From Octadecabacter algicola (GTDB lineage Bacteria; Pseudomonadota; Alphaproteobacteria; Rhodobacterales; Rhodobacteraceae), in contig NZ_JAKGAR010000001.1 in the NCBI RefSeq assembly GCF_021532625.1, forward strand, positions 124,001 through 188,000: DNA of 64,000 bases, in the 5' to 3' direction. Below the pieces are notes generated by a model, which was not told where the DNA came from, did no database searches, and saw nothing but the letters and a program-made list of their open reading frames with translations. Both the position numbers and the translations under genes were made by a program. This document shows, in pieces, positions 36,093 through 45,708 of the stretch; positions within the stretch are counted from its first letter, which is position 1; each line of letters starts with the position of its first letter.

Positions 36093-38756
36093 ATGTTGAA
36101 GATTGACCCTATTAAGCGCATAGCAATTTGGCTTGTTGTTGCGTTCGGCATTTTTTTTGCAATGCCCAACGGCTTTTACGGCACAGTTGAGCGTTCAAAT
36201 GACGCGGAAACCGCCATCGCAGAAGAGCTGACCGCCGCCGAGCTGGAAGCCAAAGGGCTAACCCGCGAAGGGCTTGAGGCCGATGCTGCGGCTTGGCCTA
36301 CGTTCTTGCCGGATAATCTGGTGAACCTTGGTCTTGATCTGCGCGGTGGTGCGCAGCTTCTGGCCGAAGTGAAAGTGGAACAAGTCTATGAGGCCCGCAT
36401 GCGCGCCATGTGGACCGAAGTCCGCGATACTTTGGCCGCCGAGCGGGATGTTGTTGGGTTCGTTACAGACGAAAGCGATACCGAAGGTGAACTTCGTGTT
36501 CGTATTTCTGAGCCTGCGGGCATGGATCGCGCGTTGGAACTGGTGCGCGGATTGGCGCAGCCTGTCGTTAGTGTCACGACTGTTGGGCAGGTTGACATCC
36601 AAGTGGCGTCGGTATCCAGCACTGATCTGGTCGTTCAGCTGACAGAGGCCGAGAAGATTGCGACGGACGACCGTACAGTTCGTCAGGCGCTCGAGATTGT
36701 GCGTCGTCGGATCGATGAAACCGGTACACGTGAACCATCCATCCAACGCCAAGGTGAGGCGCGGATCTTGATTCAGGTTCCAGGTGTTGGTTCAGCGCAG
36801 GAAGTTAAGGACATCATTGGGACAACAGCCCAACTTGGGTTCCATCCCGTCGTTGGGAGTACAAGTGATCCAGATGCACGGGCAGGGGCCGGCAACATGG
36901 TCATCCCATCCTTGGATCAAACAGGCCTGTATTACATCGTAGAACGCTCTCCTGTGGTTACAGGCGAAGACCTTGTCGATAGCCAGCCGACGTTTGACCA
37001 AAACAACCGTCCTGCGGTGACATTCCGATTTAACGCATCGGGCGCCCGTCGGTTTGGCGATTACACGGCTGAGAACATCGGGTCCCCATTTGCCATTGTC
37101 CTAGACAACGAAGTCGTAAGTGCCCCTAACATTCGATCTCATATCTCGGGTGGCTCCGGTATTATTACTGGGCAGTTCACGGTGCAGGAAAGCACCCAGT
37201 TGGCGGTTCTGCTGCGGGCAGGTGCGCTTCCAGCTGAGTTGGACTTCTTACAAGAACAGACTGTCGGTCCCGATTTAGGACAAGACAGCATTAACGCAGG
37301 TGCGATTGCCTGTTTGGTCGCCTTTGCCTTAGTCCTTGTCTACATGGTTCTGAGCTATGGCCTGCTGGGTGTCTTTGCCAATATCGCGCTGCTTGTGAAC
37401 GTCGCGCTGATCTTTGCGATGTTGTCGCTGATTGGCGGCACGCTGACATTGCCAGGTATCGCGGGGATCGTGTTGACGATTGGTATGGCGGTCGACGCCA
37501 ACGTGCTGGTTTTCGAGCGTATTCGAGAAGAAAGTAAGACGGCCAAAGGCCCCGCGCGGGCCATTGAACTGGGCTATGAAAAAGCGTTGTCGGCAATCAT
37601 TGATGCCAACATCACGACCTTCATTACGGCGGTAATCCTGTTTGCCATGGGGGCAGGTCCGGTCCGTGGGTTCGCGATTACGCTTGGGCTTGGTATCATT
37701 ACTTCGGTCTTTACAGCGATCTTCTTGACCCGTTTGCTGGTGGTAATCTGGTTTGAACGCAAACGTCCAAAGGCGTTGTTCACAGGCCGGTACCTTAAAC
37801 TGGTTAAGGCCGACACAGCCTATGATTTCTTTAGCCGCGCTAAGATGTGGTTGGGAGTCTCGGCAGTTCTTGTTGCTGTCGCGTTGGGGTCGTTCTTCTA
37901 TCAAGGGTTGAACTTCGGTATTGATTTCAAGGGCGGCACCACGTTGCGTACGCAAAGCGAGGTCAGCGTAGACGTCGCTGAATACCGTGCTGTTTTGGCC
38001 CCGCTTGAGTTGGGCGAAGTCACAATCACTGAGGTGTTTGATCCAACGTTTTCTGATGATGAAAACGTCGCCACAGTCGCCATTCAGGCACAAGACGGCG
38101 AAGAAGCGGTAACGAATGAAACCATTCAAGCGGTACAGTCGGCCTTGCAATCCATTGATCCTGCCATGACGTTCCCAGCCGTTGAATCAGTTGGGCCGAC
38201 GGTTTCGGGTGAGCTGATCCAAGCCGCGATTTTGGCTGTGGTCTTGGCAATTGGGGCGGTGCTTGTTTACATCTGGCTGCGGTTCGAATGGCAGTTCGCG
38301 TTGGGCGCAGTTGCCGCCTTGGTGCACGATGTTCTTTTAACGATCGGGATTTTCTCGTTCCTGCAAATCCGGTTCGATCTGGCGATCATCGCGGCCTTGC
38401 TGACCATCGTGGGCTACTCGTTGAACGATACGGTTGTTGTCTTTGACCGCGTGCGGGAAAACCTGCGTAAGTTTAAGACCAAGACGTTGAAAGAGGTCTT
38501 GAACCTGTCCATCAACGAAACGCTCAGCCGGACGTTCATGACATCCTTCACCACATTGCTGGCGTTGATTGCGCTGTATGTGTTGGGCGGGGACGTGATC
38601 CGTGGGTTCGTCTTTGCGATGATCTGGGGCGTTATTGTCGGGACTTATTCCTCGATCTTTGTAGCCTCCAGCACGTTGTTGATGCTTGGTGTCAAACGCG
38701 ACTGGTCCAAAGAGGCCAAAAAGGTTGGCGGCCAGTTCGCCAACATTGACGCATAG
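36093..38756 (+). CDS. secDF: Protein translocase SecDF fusion
   Basis: Proton-driven export motor with SecD and SecF fused into one 887-residue, twelve-helix protein. The SecD half has the periplasmic P1 base and head (about residues 60-395) and helices from 405; the SecF half starts at about residue 580 with GLNFGIDFKGGTTLR and carries the GYSLNDTVVVFDRVRENLRK motif. In the SecD half the equivalent is GMAVDANVLVFERIREE. Fusion of SecD and SecF is seen in several lineages, including many roseobacters. Preceded by yajC and the SecD-like gene. Confidence 0.96.
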   Translation: MLKIDPIKRIAIWLVVAFGIFFAMPNGFYGTVERSNDAETAIAEELTAAELEAKGLTREGLEADAAAWPTFLPDNLVNLGLDLRGGAQLLAEVKVEQVYEARMRAMWTEVRDTLAAERDVVGFVTDESDTEGELRVRISEPAGMDRALELVRGLAQPVVSVTTVGQVDIQVASVSSTDLVVQLTEAEKIATDDRTVRQALEIVRRRIDETGTREPSIQRQGEARILIQVPGVGSAQEVKDIIGTTAQLGFHPVVGSTSDPDARAGAGNMVIPSLDQTGLYYIVERSPVVTGEDLVDSQPTFDQNNRPAVTFRFNASGARRFGDYTAENIGSPFAIVLDNEVVSAPNIRSHISGGSGIITGQFTVQESTQLAVLLRAGALPAELDFLQEQTVGPDLGQDSINAGAIACLVAFALVLVYMVLSYGLLGVFANIALLVNVALIFAMLSLIGGTLTLPGIAGIVLTIGMAVDANVLVFERIREESKTAKGPARAIELGYEKALSAIIDANITTFITAVILFAMGAGPVRGFAITLGLGIITSVFTAIFLTRLLVVIWFERKRPKALFTGRYLKLVKADTAYDFFSRAKMWLGVSAVLVAVALGSFFYQGLNFGIDFKGGTTLRTQSEVSVDVAEYRAVLAPLELGEVTITEVFDPTFSDDENVATVAIQAQDGEEAVTNETIQAVQSALQSIDPAMTFPAVESVGPTVSGELIQAAILAVVLAIGAVLVYIWLRFEWQFALGAVAALVHDVLLTIGIFSFLQIRFDLAIIAALLTIVGYSLNDTVVVFDRVRENLRKFKTKTLKEVLNLSINETLSRTFMTSFTTLLALIALYVLGGDVIRGFVFAMIWGVIVGTYSSIFVASSTLLMLGVKRDWSKEAKKVGGQFANIDA

Positions 38757-38765
38757 GAGGCCGAA

Positions 38766-39119
38766 ATGCGGTTGAACGAAGTCGTCTATACAGATGCGAA
38801 ACCCGTCGATGGCTATGGGCCTGGGTTCTTTCGGATCGGCGGAGAAGTCTATGAGGGGGCGTTGGTTGTCTTGCCGACAGGCATTGCCCCTTGGGGCGGC
38901 TTTGATGACGCGAAAACTTTGACGGATGCGATCTCGGATGTGGACGTGATGTTCATCGGCACCGGGTCCGAGATCGCGCATATCCCGTCTGATTTCCGCG
39001 AGACGCTTGAAACCGCAGGGCTGGGCGTGGATGTCATGGCGTCGCCGTCGGCCTGTCGCACCTACAATGTATTGCTGAGTGAAGGCCGCCGCGTCGGTTT
39101 GGCGCTTTTGCCAGTCTAA
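38766..39119 (+). CDS. Mth938-like domain protein (DUF498 family)
   Basis: A 117-residue cytoplasmic protein of the Mth938/DUF498/NDUFAF3 fold, with the family pattern GPGFFRIGGEVYEGALVVLP, the FIGTGSEIAHIP strand-turn and VDVMASPSACRTYNVLLSEGRRVGLALLP at the end. The mitochondrial homologue NDUFAF3 assists assembly of respiratory complex I; the bacterial role is not established. In alphaproteobacteria it typically follows secDF, as it does here (9-nt gap), and precedes ccmA. Confidence 0.9.
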   Translation: MRLNEVVYTDAKPVDGYGPGFFRIGGEVYEGALVVLPTGIAPWGGFDDAKTLTDAISDVDVMFIGTGSEIAHIPSDFRETLETAGLGVDVMASPSACRTYNVLLSEGRRVGLALLPV

Positions 39120-39140
39120 GGCTTGGGGTAGCATACGTTC

Positions 39141-39755
39141 ATGACTTTGAATGTTTCAGATTTGACGGTGGTTCGGGGCGGCGTGCCGGTTCTAGCTGGC
39201 CTGTCTTTTTCGGTCGCCGAGGGGCAGGCTCTTGTTTTGCGCGGACCAAATGGCATTGGCAAAACGACCTTGCTGCGTACATTGGCTGGTTTGCAGCCCG
39301 CGCATGAAGGTTCTGTGGATTACCCAGAAGATACGGGCGCATACGCGAGCCACGCCGACGGGATCAAAGGCCAGTTGAGCGTGAAAGAAAACCTCGCCTT
39401 CTGGGCCGAGATTTACGGCAATTCCGCGGACGAGTCCGTCTACGAAGCGTTCGATCTGGTTGATCTCAAGGATCGGATAGCCGGCACATTGTCGTCAGGG
39501 CAAAAGCGCCGCCTAGGCCTGGCACGGCTTGGCGTCGTCGGCCGCAAGGTGCTGTTTCTGGATGAACCCACCGTCAGCCTGGATGGGTTTTCGGTTAAGC
39601 TTTTTGCGCGTTGGCTGTCCGAGGATCACCTTGCCAAGGGCGGCATCGCAGTCATCGCGACCCATATCGATCTGGGCATTGAAGCACCCGAACTTGAACT
39701 GGCCCCGTTCAAAGCGGCACCTGACGCAGCCAGTTCTGACGAGGCCTTTCTATGA
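39141..39755 (+). CDS. ccmA: Cytochrome c maturation ATPase CcmA
   Basis: ATPase of the CcmABCD complex that releases haem-loaded CcmE. 204 aa. Walker A RGPNGIGKTTLLRTLAGLQ (about residues 34-52), signature LSSGQKRRLGLARL (about 120-133) and Walker B VLFLDEPTVSLD are present. The signature begins LSSGQ in place of LSGGQ, which is usual for CcmA. First gene of a ccmABCDG cluster; ccmE, ccmF and ccmH are not in this window. Confidence 0.93.
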   Translation: MTLNVSDLTVVRGGVPVLAGLSFSVAEGQALVLRGPNGIGKTTLLRTLAGLQPAHEGSVDYPEDTGAYASHADGIKGQLSVKENLAFWAEIYGNSADESVYEAFDLVDLKDRIAGTLSSGQKRRLGLARLGVVGRKVLFLDEPTVSLDGFSVKLFARWLSEDHLAKGGIAVIATHIDLGIEAPELELAPFKAAPDAASSDEAFL

Positions 39756-39768
39756 TAGGCGCTAAACG

Positions 39769-40425
39769 GTGATCGCACTCCTGAAACGGGACCTTGTGCT
39801 TGCTGTGCGGGCAGGGGGCGGGTTTGGCCTTGGCCTGTCGTTCTTTTTGATTGTGATCGTTTTAGTGCCATTCGGTGTCGGGCCAGAGGCGGAGATTTTG
39901 ACACGCATCGCACCCGGAATCGTTTGGGTCGCTGCCTTGTTGGCAGCTCTCTTGTCACTGGACCGGATTTTCGCGTTGGACTTTGAGGATGGTTCTTTGC
40001 CGTTGTTGGCGACATCGCCCTTGCCGATGGAAGGTGTAGCCCTGATCAAAGGCATCGCACACTGGATCACCACGGGGCTACCGTTGACGCTTGTTGCGCC
40101 CGTTCTTGGGTTCTTGTTGCATTTGGAACCCTCAGCTTTCGGTTGGTTGTTGGCCTCTTTGGCGCTTGGCACGCCGGCTTTGTCGATGATTGGCACGTTT
40201 GGGGCGGCCTTAACCGTAGGCGTTCGACGCGGTGGATTGTTGATGTCGCTCTTGGTGTTGCCGCTTTATGTGCCGACCCTTATTTTTGGCGCGGAGGCCG
40301 TCGCGCGCGGTGCTGCGGGCCTTGGTGGGCTAACCCCGTTGTTGATGGTTGCCGTAATCACATTGGCCAGCTTTGCGCTGCTGCCGTTTGCCGCATCCGC
40401 GGCCTTAAAAATCAATCTAAGGTGA
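39769..40425 (+). CDS. ccmB: Haem exporter subunit CcmB
   Basis: Membrane subunit of the CcmABCD haem-handling ABC complex, 218 aa with six predicted helices. The start LLKRDLVLAVRAGGGFGLGLSFFLIV and the internal DRIFALDFEDGSLPLLATSPLPMEG block are typical of CcmB. The start is GTG at 39769, 13 nt after ccmA. Order ccmA-ccmB-ccmC supports the call. Confidence 0.94.
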   Translation: MIALLKRDLVLAVRAGGGFGLGLSFFLIVIVLVPFGVGPEAEILTRIAPGIVWVAALLAALLSLDRIFALDFEDGSLPLLATSPLPMEGVALIKGIAHWITTGLPLTLVAPVLGFLLHLEPSAFGWLLASLALGTPALSMIGTFGAALTVGVRRGGLLMSLLVLPLYVPTLIFGAEAVARGAAGLGGLTPLLMVAVITLASFALLPFAASAALKINLR

Positions 40426-40466
40426 CCGGCATTGCCGCCATCAAAAGAGCAGGATAGCTAAGACAA

Positions 40467-41192
40467 ATGTCGATTTGGGAATACGCCAATCCGAAGAAGT
40501 TCATCGCGACCACGACGCCATTGGTACCGTGGGTGATGGGTATTTCAATTTCCTGTCTTGTGGTCGGTTTGGTTTGGGGGTTCTTCTTTACGCCCGATGA
40601 TTTCCGCCAAGGATCGACAGTTAAGATCATATATCTGCACGTGCCTGCGGCGCTGATGGCGATCAACGCGTGGTTTATGATGCTGATTGCGTCGTTGATT
40701 TGGCTTGTGCGGCGTCATCACGTTAGCGCATTGGCAGCCCGTGCTGCGGCGCCTATCGGAATGGTGATGACTGTGATCGCACTGATTACTGGGGCGATTT
40801 GGGGTCAGCCTATGTGGGGCACGTGGTGGGCTTGGGACCCGCGTTTGACGTCATTCTTGATCCTGTTCCTGTTCTACCTTGGCTACATGGCCCTTTGGGA
40901 AGCGATTGAAGATTCTGACACCGCTGCCGATCTTACGTCAGTGCTGTGCCTTGTGGGTTCCGTGTTCGCCGTGTTGTCGCGCTATGCGGTGCAGTTCTGG
41001 AACCAAGGGCTTCACCAAGGGACGAGCGTTCCTGTGGCCACGGGCGAGCGTTCCGTGTCGGACGTGTTCTTCGTCCCGCTTTTGGTCTGTATGATCGGGT
41101 TTGGCCTGCTGTTCTTGGCGCTGGTCTTAATGCGGACAGCAACCGAAGTCCGCGCCCGTCGCATCAAAGCACTCGAAGCGAGGATGAGATAA
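40467..41192 (+). CDS. ccmC: Haem lyase-associated protein CcmC
   Basis: Binds haem at the outer face of the inner membrane and transfers it to CcmE. The 241-residue protein has six helices and the family haem motif WGTWWAWDPRLTS (about residues 114-126) with axial His residues in the flanking loops (HVPAALMAIN and the loop with NQGLHQGTS). The stop overlaps the ccmD start (TAATG). Confidence 0.96.
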   Translation: MSIWEYANPKKFIATTTPLVPWVMGISISCLVVGLVWGFFFTPDDFRQGSTVKIIYLHVPAALMAINAWFMMLIASLIWLVRRHHVSALAARAAAPIGMVMTVIALITGAIWGQPMWGTWWAWDPRLTSFLILFLFYLGYMALWEAIEDSDTAADLTSVLCLVGSVFAVLSRYAVQFWNQGLHQGTSVPVATGERSVSDVFFVPLLVCMIGFGLLFLALVLMRTATEVRARRIKALEARMR

Positions 41193-41356
41193 TGTTTCCA
41201 GATCTGGGAGAATACGGGACCGAGGTTTTGACCGCTTATGGGGTTTCCATTGGTTTGCTGGTGGCGATCATTGCGCTTTCAATGCGGCGCTCTCGAAAGA
41301 TGCGCGCACAACTTGATGCCGTTGAGGCCCGAAAGGACGCGGCCCGTGGCGAATAA
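41192..41356 (+). CDS. ccmD: Haem exporter protein CcmD
   Basis: A 54-residue single-helix protein (membrane segment about residues 13-30, then a basic tail RRSRKMRAQL) that stabilises the CcmABC-CcmE complex. Identified from its size, its topology and its place: the ATG shares one base with the ccmC stop (TAATG), and its 3' end overlaps the ccmG start by 11 nt. Too short and divergent to call on sequence alone. Confidence 0.88.
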   Translation: MFPDLGEYGTEVLTAYGVSIGLLVAIIALSMRRSRKMRAQLDAVEARKDAARGE

Positions 41357-41882
41357 ACTGATGTTGGTTCCTGTGGTCGTTTTCGCGGGCCTTGCGGGAG
41401 TGTTCGCAGGCGGGATGTTTCTTGGGCAGGGTGACGAATTACCATCGGCCTTAATCGGTAAACCTGCCCCAGAAGGAACAGTAGAACCCCTTGGTGACCT
41501 TGCCGTTTTAAGCGATGACATCTTACGCGATGGTAACGTCAAAATCGTGAATTTCTGGGCCAGTTGGTGTGCGCCGTGCCGTGTTGAACATCCCAACCTT
41601 GTTCTTTTGGCCGAAGAGGGCGTACCGATTTACGGCATTAATTACAAAGACCTCGATCGCAATGCGCTTGGGTTTCTGGACGATCTGGGTAACCCTTACC
41701 GTGCGGTTGGCACCGATGAAGATGGGTTTTACGCATTGGACTGGGGTGTCTACGGCGTCCCTGAAACCTTCCTTTTGGACGGCGACGGTACGATCCTGTT
41801 GCGCATGGCAAGCCCGCTTACCACGCGCGAATTAGAGGCCCGAATGCGCCCCGCGTTGAACGAGGCGCTGGCTGCGAATTAA
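41346..41882 (+). CDS. ccmG: Thiol-disulfide oxidoreductase CcmG (DsbE)
   Basis: Membrane-anchored periplasmic thioredoxin that reduces the haem-binding cysteines of apocytochrome c. 178 aa from the GTG at 41346, which lies inside ccmD: N-terminal anchor (about residues 6-24), active site FWASWCAPCRVEHP (about residues 75-88), the CcmG acidic patch region and the cis-Pro in GVYGVPETFLLD. Its 3' end overlaps the convergent DDAH-like gene by 4 nt. Confidence 0.94.
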   Translation: MANKLMLVPVVVFAGLAGVFAGGMFLGQGDELPSALIGKPAPEGTVEPLGDLAVLSDDILRDGNVKIVNFWASWCAPCRVEHPNLVLLAEEGVPIYGINYKDLDRNALGFLDDLGNPYRAVGTDEDGFYALDWGVYGVPETFLLDGDGTILLRMASPLTTRELEARMRPALNEALAAN

Positions 41883-42667
41883 CGACTGTAGCGCAGTGAC
41901 ATACAGCTTAAGCCACCGTCTACCAACGCCGCCTGTGATGTGTTCAATATCTTAAGCGTGTACCCTGCAGCCTGAAGCTTTTCCGCGGTTTTCGGATGGC
42001 CCGCGGACAGGAAGACATAGTCGTTCACACGGATCGCATTTGCGGCGGCTTCTTCGCCTTCCGCGGTTTCGATCACATTCAATCCCTTGAACGCCCCCGA
42101 TGCCGCGAGGGCAGGCGTGGCCAAAACTGTTTCATGATCCAACAATGAGGATTCGGTTTTGAAATGTAGAATTTCTGGTGGGGTTTGCAGCACGTCGAGG
42201 CTGTACCCCAAACTCTCTACGATCGGGCGTAGGTCTTCGGCACCCTGAATATTCGTACGCGCGGATAGGCCTAATAGGACGCGGTCGTCTGTACAAAGAA
42301 TGTCGCCGCCATCGACATAGCCTTCTGTTTCCAAGTCGATGACGTTGTTCATGTTTTCGACCAGCGATGGGCGCAACGCCGCTGCCTCCCCAAGGCGCGT
42401 TTCGGCCCCCGGCCGCAAGACAATCGCGGCCCCGTTCAAAACCAACGCAGGGTCTTCGATGAAAACGCTGTCTGGATAGGCTTCGTCTTTCGGGAGCAGC
42501 GTGACGTCACACCCCGCATCCCGCAACGCGCTGATGTAGGCCGCATGTTCGGCCGCAAACGTGAGGGGATCAGGGTCGCCCTGATCCTGAGCGCGCAACC
42601 CATCTGTTACAGAAGATGCGGGCAGGCGGCATAATGCGTGGCTGAATTCAAAAGACGGGTGGGACAT
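41879..42667 (-). CDS. Dimethylarginine dimethylaminohydrolase-like enzyme (DDAH)
   Basis: Member of the guanidine-modifying superfamily that would hydrolyse methylated arginine to citrulline and dimethylamine, 262 aa. The catalytic Cys is expected in VDGGLSCMSLRYS at the C-terminus, and the acidic/His partners in DGGDILCTDDRVLLGLS and ILHFKTESSLL, where the DDAH family usually has H-L-K. The N-terminal segments ALVLNGAAIVLRPGAETR and EDPALV fit the family. Arginine deiminase is excluded by length. The ATG at 42667 has AGAGG upstream. A link to methylated-amine metabolism with the DUF3445 gene 13 kb away is possible but not shown. Confidence 0.82.
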   Translation of the reverse strand: MSHPSFEFSHALCRLPASSVTDGLRAQDQGDPDPLTFAAEHAAYISALRDAGCDVTLLPKDEAYPDSVFIEDPALVLNGAAIVLRPGAETRLGEAAALRPSLVENMNNVIDLETEGYVDGGDILCTDDRVLLGLSARTNIQGAEDLRPIVESLGYSLDVLQTPPEILHFKTESSLLDHETVLATPALAASGAFKGLNVIETAEGEEAAANAIRVNDYVFLSAGHPKTAEKLQAAGYTLKILNTSQAALVDGGLSCMSLRYSR

Positions 42668-42752
42668 GGGGAACCTCTTGTTTGTCTGTTGCCTTTGTTT
42701 AGCAAACACATTGAGGAGTCGAGCTTGCTAGACGGGGCAGAGCCCCCCAAAC

Positions 42753-42784
42753 GAAAAAAGCCGCGCCCGTTAGGGCGCGACCTT
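42753..42784 (-). terminator. Rho-independent terminator of acnA
   Basis: GC-rich stem (arms GTCGCGCCC and GGGCGCGGC on the - strand, 4-nt loop region TAAC) followed on the - strand by TTTTTTCG. It begins 24 nt after the acnA stop. Confidence 0.88.
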
Positions 42785-42808
42785 TAGATCATTTAAATGC
42801 CTGAAAGC

Positions 42809-45496
42809 TTAGGCAGATTTTGCGAGGTTCCGCAGCACGTAGTGCAGAACGCCACCGTGTTCGATGTATTCAATCTCGATCGCTGTATCGATGCGGCACT
42901 TCAATGTGATGTTTTTCACTGTGCCGTCGGCCATTGTGATTTCACATGGAACTTCCTGAAGTGGTGTCACGCTGTCCAGACCTGTGATGGAAACTGTTTC
43001 GTCACCTGTAAGACCAAGCGACTTGCGGCTGTCACCACCTGTGAACTCAAAAGGAATAACGCCCATGCCAACAAGGTTGGAACGGTGAATACGCTCAAAG
43101 CTTTCAGCGATGACCGCTTTGACACCCAGAAGGTTCGTACCCTTCGCAGCCCAGTCGCGAGAAGACCCTGCACCGTACTGCTCGCCACCAAAGATCACAG
43201 TCGGGGTGCCTGCAGCTTGGTAGGCCATCGCCGCGTCAAAGATAGACGTTTGTGCGCCATCCGGACCCTTTGTGTAGCCGCCTTCAACGCCGTCAAGCAT
43301 TTCGTTCTTGATGCGGATGTTGGCGAATGTACCGCGCATCATGACTTCGTGGTTACCACGGCGCGAACCGTAGGAGTTGAATTCACGAACAGGAACTTGG
43401 CGTTCTTTCAGGTACTGACCCGCAGGTGTCGTTTCAGCGAAAGAACCGGCAGGGGAGATGTGGTCGGTTGTGATCATGTCACCCAACACGGCCAGAACTT
43501 TTGCGCCTTCAACGTTGGTGATGACACCAGGTTCTTTGGACATACCTTGGAAGTACGGCGGGTTCTGGATGTATGTGGACTGAGCAGGCCAGTCGTATGT
43601 TTCCGCATCCGTTGTTTCAACACCCTGCCATTTTTCGTCGCCTTTGAAGACGTCAGCATACTTGGATTGGAACGCTTCGCGCGTCACAGTCTTTTCAACC
43701 ATGTCGGCAACTTCTTTGGATGTTGGCCAGATGTCTTTCAGGTAGACGTCTTTGCCATCAGGCGTTTGGGCGATCGGATCTGTTGCCAGATTGATGTCCA
43801 TTGTACCGGCCAGCGCATATGCCACCACGAGAGGAGGGGACGCGAGGTAGTTGGCACGAACGTCAGGCGAGATACGGCCTTCGAAGTTACGGTTACCAGA
43901 CAGAACCGATGTCGCGACCAGATCACCTTCGGCGATAGCGTCGGACAGTTCTTTCTGGATCGGGCCAGAGTTACCGATACATGTTGTGCAACCGTAGCCA
44001 ACCAAGTTGAACCCGATTTTGTCGAGCTCGTCTTGCAGGCCAGCGGCCTCAAGGTATGCGGACACAACTTGTGAACCCGGCGCGAGGGATGTCTTAACCC
44101 AAGGCTTGCGGTTCAGACCCAATGCGGCAGCTTTCTGAGCCACAAGGCCCGCACCGATCATCACGTAGGGGTTGGATGTGTTTGTGCAGGATGTGATCGA
44201 CGCGATCACAACCTTGCCGCTGTCCATTGTGTAGTCTTCGCCAGCGACGGCCACTTCTTTGCCCATTGGACGCTTGAATGTTTCTTCCATTTCTTTGCGG
44301 AAGGCATCTTTTGCGCCAGTCAGTGCAACGTAGTCCTGTGGGCGTTTCGGACCCGAGATCGCTGGAACGATTGTGCCCATGTCGAGTTCGAGTGTGGATG
44401 TGTAGACTGGGTTGTAGTCCGCACCACGCCAGAAACCGTTTTCTTTTGCATAGGCTTCGACCAATGCGATGCGGTCTTCTTCGCGGCCTGTATTGCGCAG
44501 GTAACGAAGCGTTTCGTCATCAATTGGGAAGAAACCACATGTTGCGCCGTATTCTGGTGCCATGTTTGCGATTGTTGCACGGTCTGCCAGTGGCAGATGG
44601 TCGAGGCCTTCGCCGTAGAATTCAACGAACTTGGACACAACGCCGTGGGCGCGCAGCATTTCAACGACTTTAAGCACGAGGTCGGTACCGGTGGTGCCTT
44701 CCATCATTGCGCCTGTCAGTTTGAAACCAACAACTTCCGGGATCAGCATGGAAATCGGCTGGCCGAGCATAGACGCTTCGGCCTCAATCCCGCCAACGCC
44801 CCAACCCAGAACAGCAGCGCCGTTCACCATGGTTGTGTGAGAGTCAGTACCGACGAGCGTGTCAGGGTAAGCAACTTCTTCGCCATTTTGGTCTTTGTCA
44901 GTCCAAACAGTCTGCGAAAGATACTCGAGGTTCACCTGGTGACAGATACCTGTGCCCGGAGGAACAACGCGGAAGTTGGAGAATGCAGACTGGCCCCATT
45001 TCAGGAATGTGTAACGCTCAAGGTTGCGTTCATATTCGCGGTCCACGTTCATCTGGAACGCACGTGGGTTACCGAATTCGTCGATCATCACGGAGTGGTC
45101 AATGACGAGATCAACTGGGTTCAACGGGTTGATTTGCTGAGCGTCGCCACCGAGGGCAACAATACCGTCACGCATTGCTGCGAGGTCAACAACAGCCGGA
45201 ACGCCTGTGAAATCTTGCATCAAAACGCGGGCAGGGCGGTATGCGATTTCGCGAGGGTTCTTGCCGCCTTTAGCGCCCCACTCAGCGAATGCTTTGATGT
45301 CGTCTACGGAAACTGTCTTGCCGTCTTCAAAACGAAGCATGTTCTCAAGAACGACTTTCAGCGCGGCTGGAAGGTTCGAGAAATCGCCAAGGCCTGCTTC
45401 TGTTGCGGCTGGGATCGAATAATAAGCAATCGACTGATCGCCGACCTTTAGCGTCTTGCGCGTTTTAGCGGTATCGTGTCCAACTGTGATGGTCAT
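42809..45496 (-). CDS. acnA: Aconitate hydratase A
   Basis: Interconverts citrate and isocitrate in the TCA cycle with a 4Fe-4S cluster. The 895-residue protein is the AcnA/IRP1 type. Cluster ligands are visible in SITSCTNTSNPYVM and YGCTTCIGNSGPI; the Arg- and Ser-containing swivel-domain motif GGEQYGAGSSRDWAAKG is near residue 780. The ATG at 45496 has AGGAGAG upstream; the longer frame to 45553 would add 19 unconserved residues. It is monocistronic, with its own terminator, and divergent from the DUF1223 gene. Confidence 0.97.
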   Translation of the reverse strand: MTITVGHDTAKTRKTLKVGDQSIAYYSIPAATEAGLGDFSNLPAALKVVLENMLRFEDGKTVSVDDIKAFAEWGAKGGKNPREIAYRPARVLMQDFTGVPAVVDLAAMRDGIVALGGDAQQINPLNPVDLVIDHSVMIDEFGNPRAFQMNVDREYERNLERYTFLKWGQSAFSNFRVVPPGTGICHQVNLEYLSQTVWTDKDQNGEEVAYPDTLVGTDSHTTMVNGAAVLGWGVGGIEAEASMLGQPISMLIPEVVGFKLTGAMMEGTTGTDLVLKVVEMLRAHGVVSKFVEFYGEGLDHLPLADRATIANMAPEYGATCGFFPIDDETLRYLRNTGREEDRIALVEAYAKENGFWRGADYNPVYTSTLELDMGTIVPAISGPKRPQDYVALTGAKDAFRKEMEETFKRPMGKEVAVAGEDYTMDSGKVVIASITSCTNTSNPYVMIGAGLVAQKAAALGLNRKPWVKTSLAPGSQVVSAYLEAAGLQDELDKIGFNLVGYGCTTCIGNSGPIQKELSDAIAEGDLVATSVLSGNRNFEGRISPDVRANYLASPPLVVAYALAGTMDINLATDPIAQTPDGKDVYLKDIWPTSKEVADMVEKTVTREAFQSKYADVFKGDEKWQGVETTDAETYDWPAQSTYIQNPPYFQGMSKEPGVITNVEGAKVLAVLGDMITTDHISPAGSFAETTPAGQYLKERQVPVREFNSYGSRRGNHEVMMRGTFANIRIKNEMLDGVEGGYTKGPDGAQTSIFDAAMAYQAAGTPTVIFGGEQYGAGSSRDWAAKGTNLLGVKAVIAESFERIHRSNLVGMGVIPFEFTGGDSRKSLGLTGDETVSITGLDSVTPLQEVPCEITMADGTVKNITLKCRIDTAIEIEYIEHGGVLHYVLRNLAKSA

Positions 45497-45542
45497 CTGC
45501 GTCTCTCCTGCGGGAACGTGGGAAGTGAGTCTGGTTGCGGTA

Positions 45543-45632
45543 TACAATTGCACACAATGGTTGCCAAGGCCCGTTTTCCCTGAATTTTATGCGCTTAATT
45601 GTCACGTGTTTACTGTGTTCCACACAATTGTA
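45543..45632. promoter_or_regulatory. Inverted TACAATTG pair in the acnA/DUF1223 gap
   Basis: TACAATTG (45543-45550) and its complement CAATTGTA (45625-45632) face each other across 74 bp in the divergent promoter region, each flanked by CACACAA sequence. This may be a pair of regulator sites serving one or both genes; no regulator is identified. Confidence 0.25.
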
Positions 45633-45708
45633 ACAGCCCATCGCAAACGGTTGATTGGCCTGTTAGGTCTGACTGGGTTAGGCAAGGACAACGAAACTAG
45701 GAATCCCC

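Noticed and set aside
42797-45451. Long antisense frames (425 and 284 codons) across acnA
   Set aside because: Both are shadows of an intact aconitase; composition is Cys/His/Val-rich and shows no family signature.
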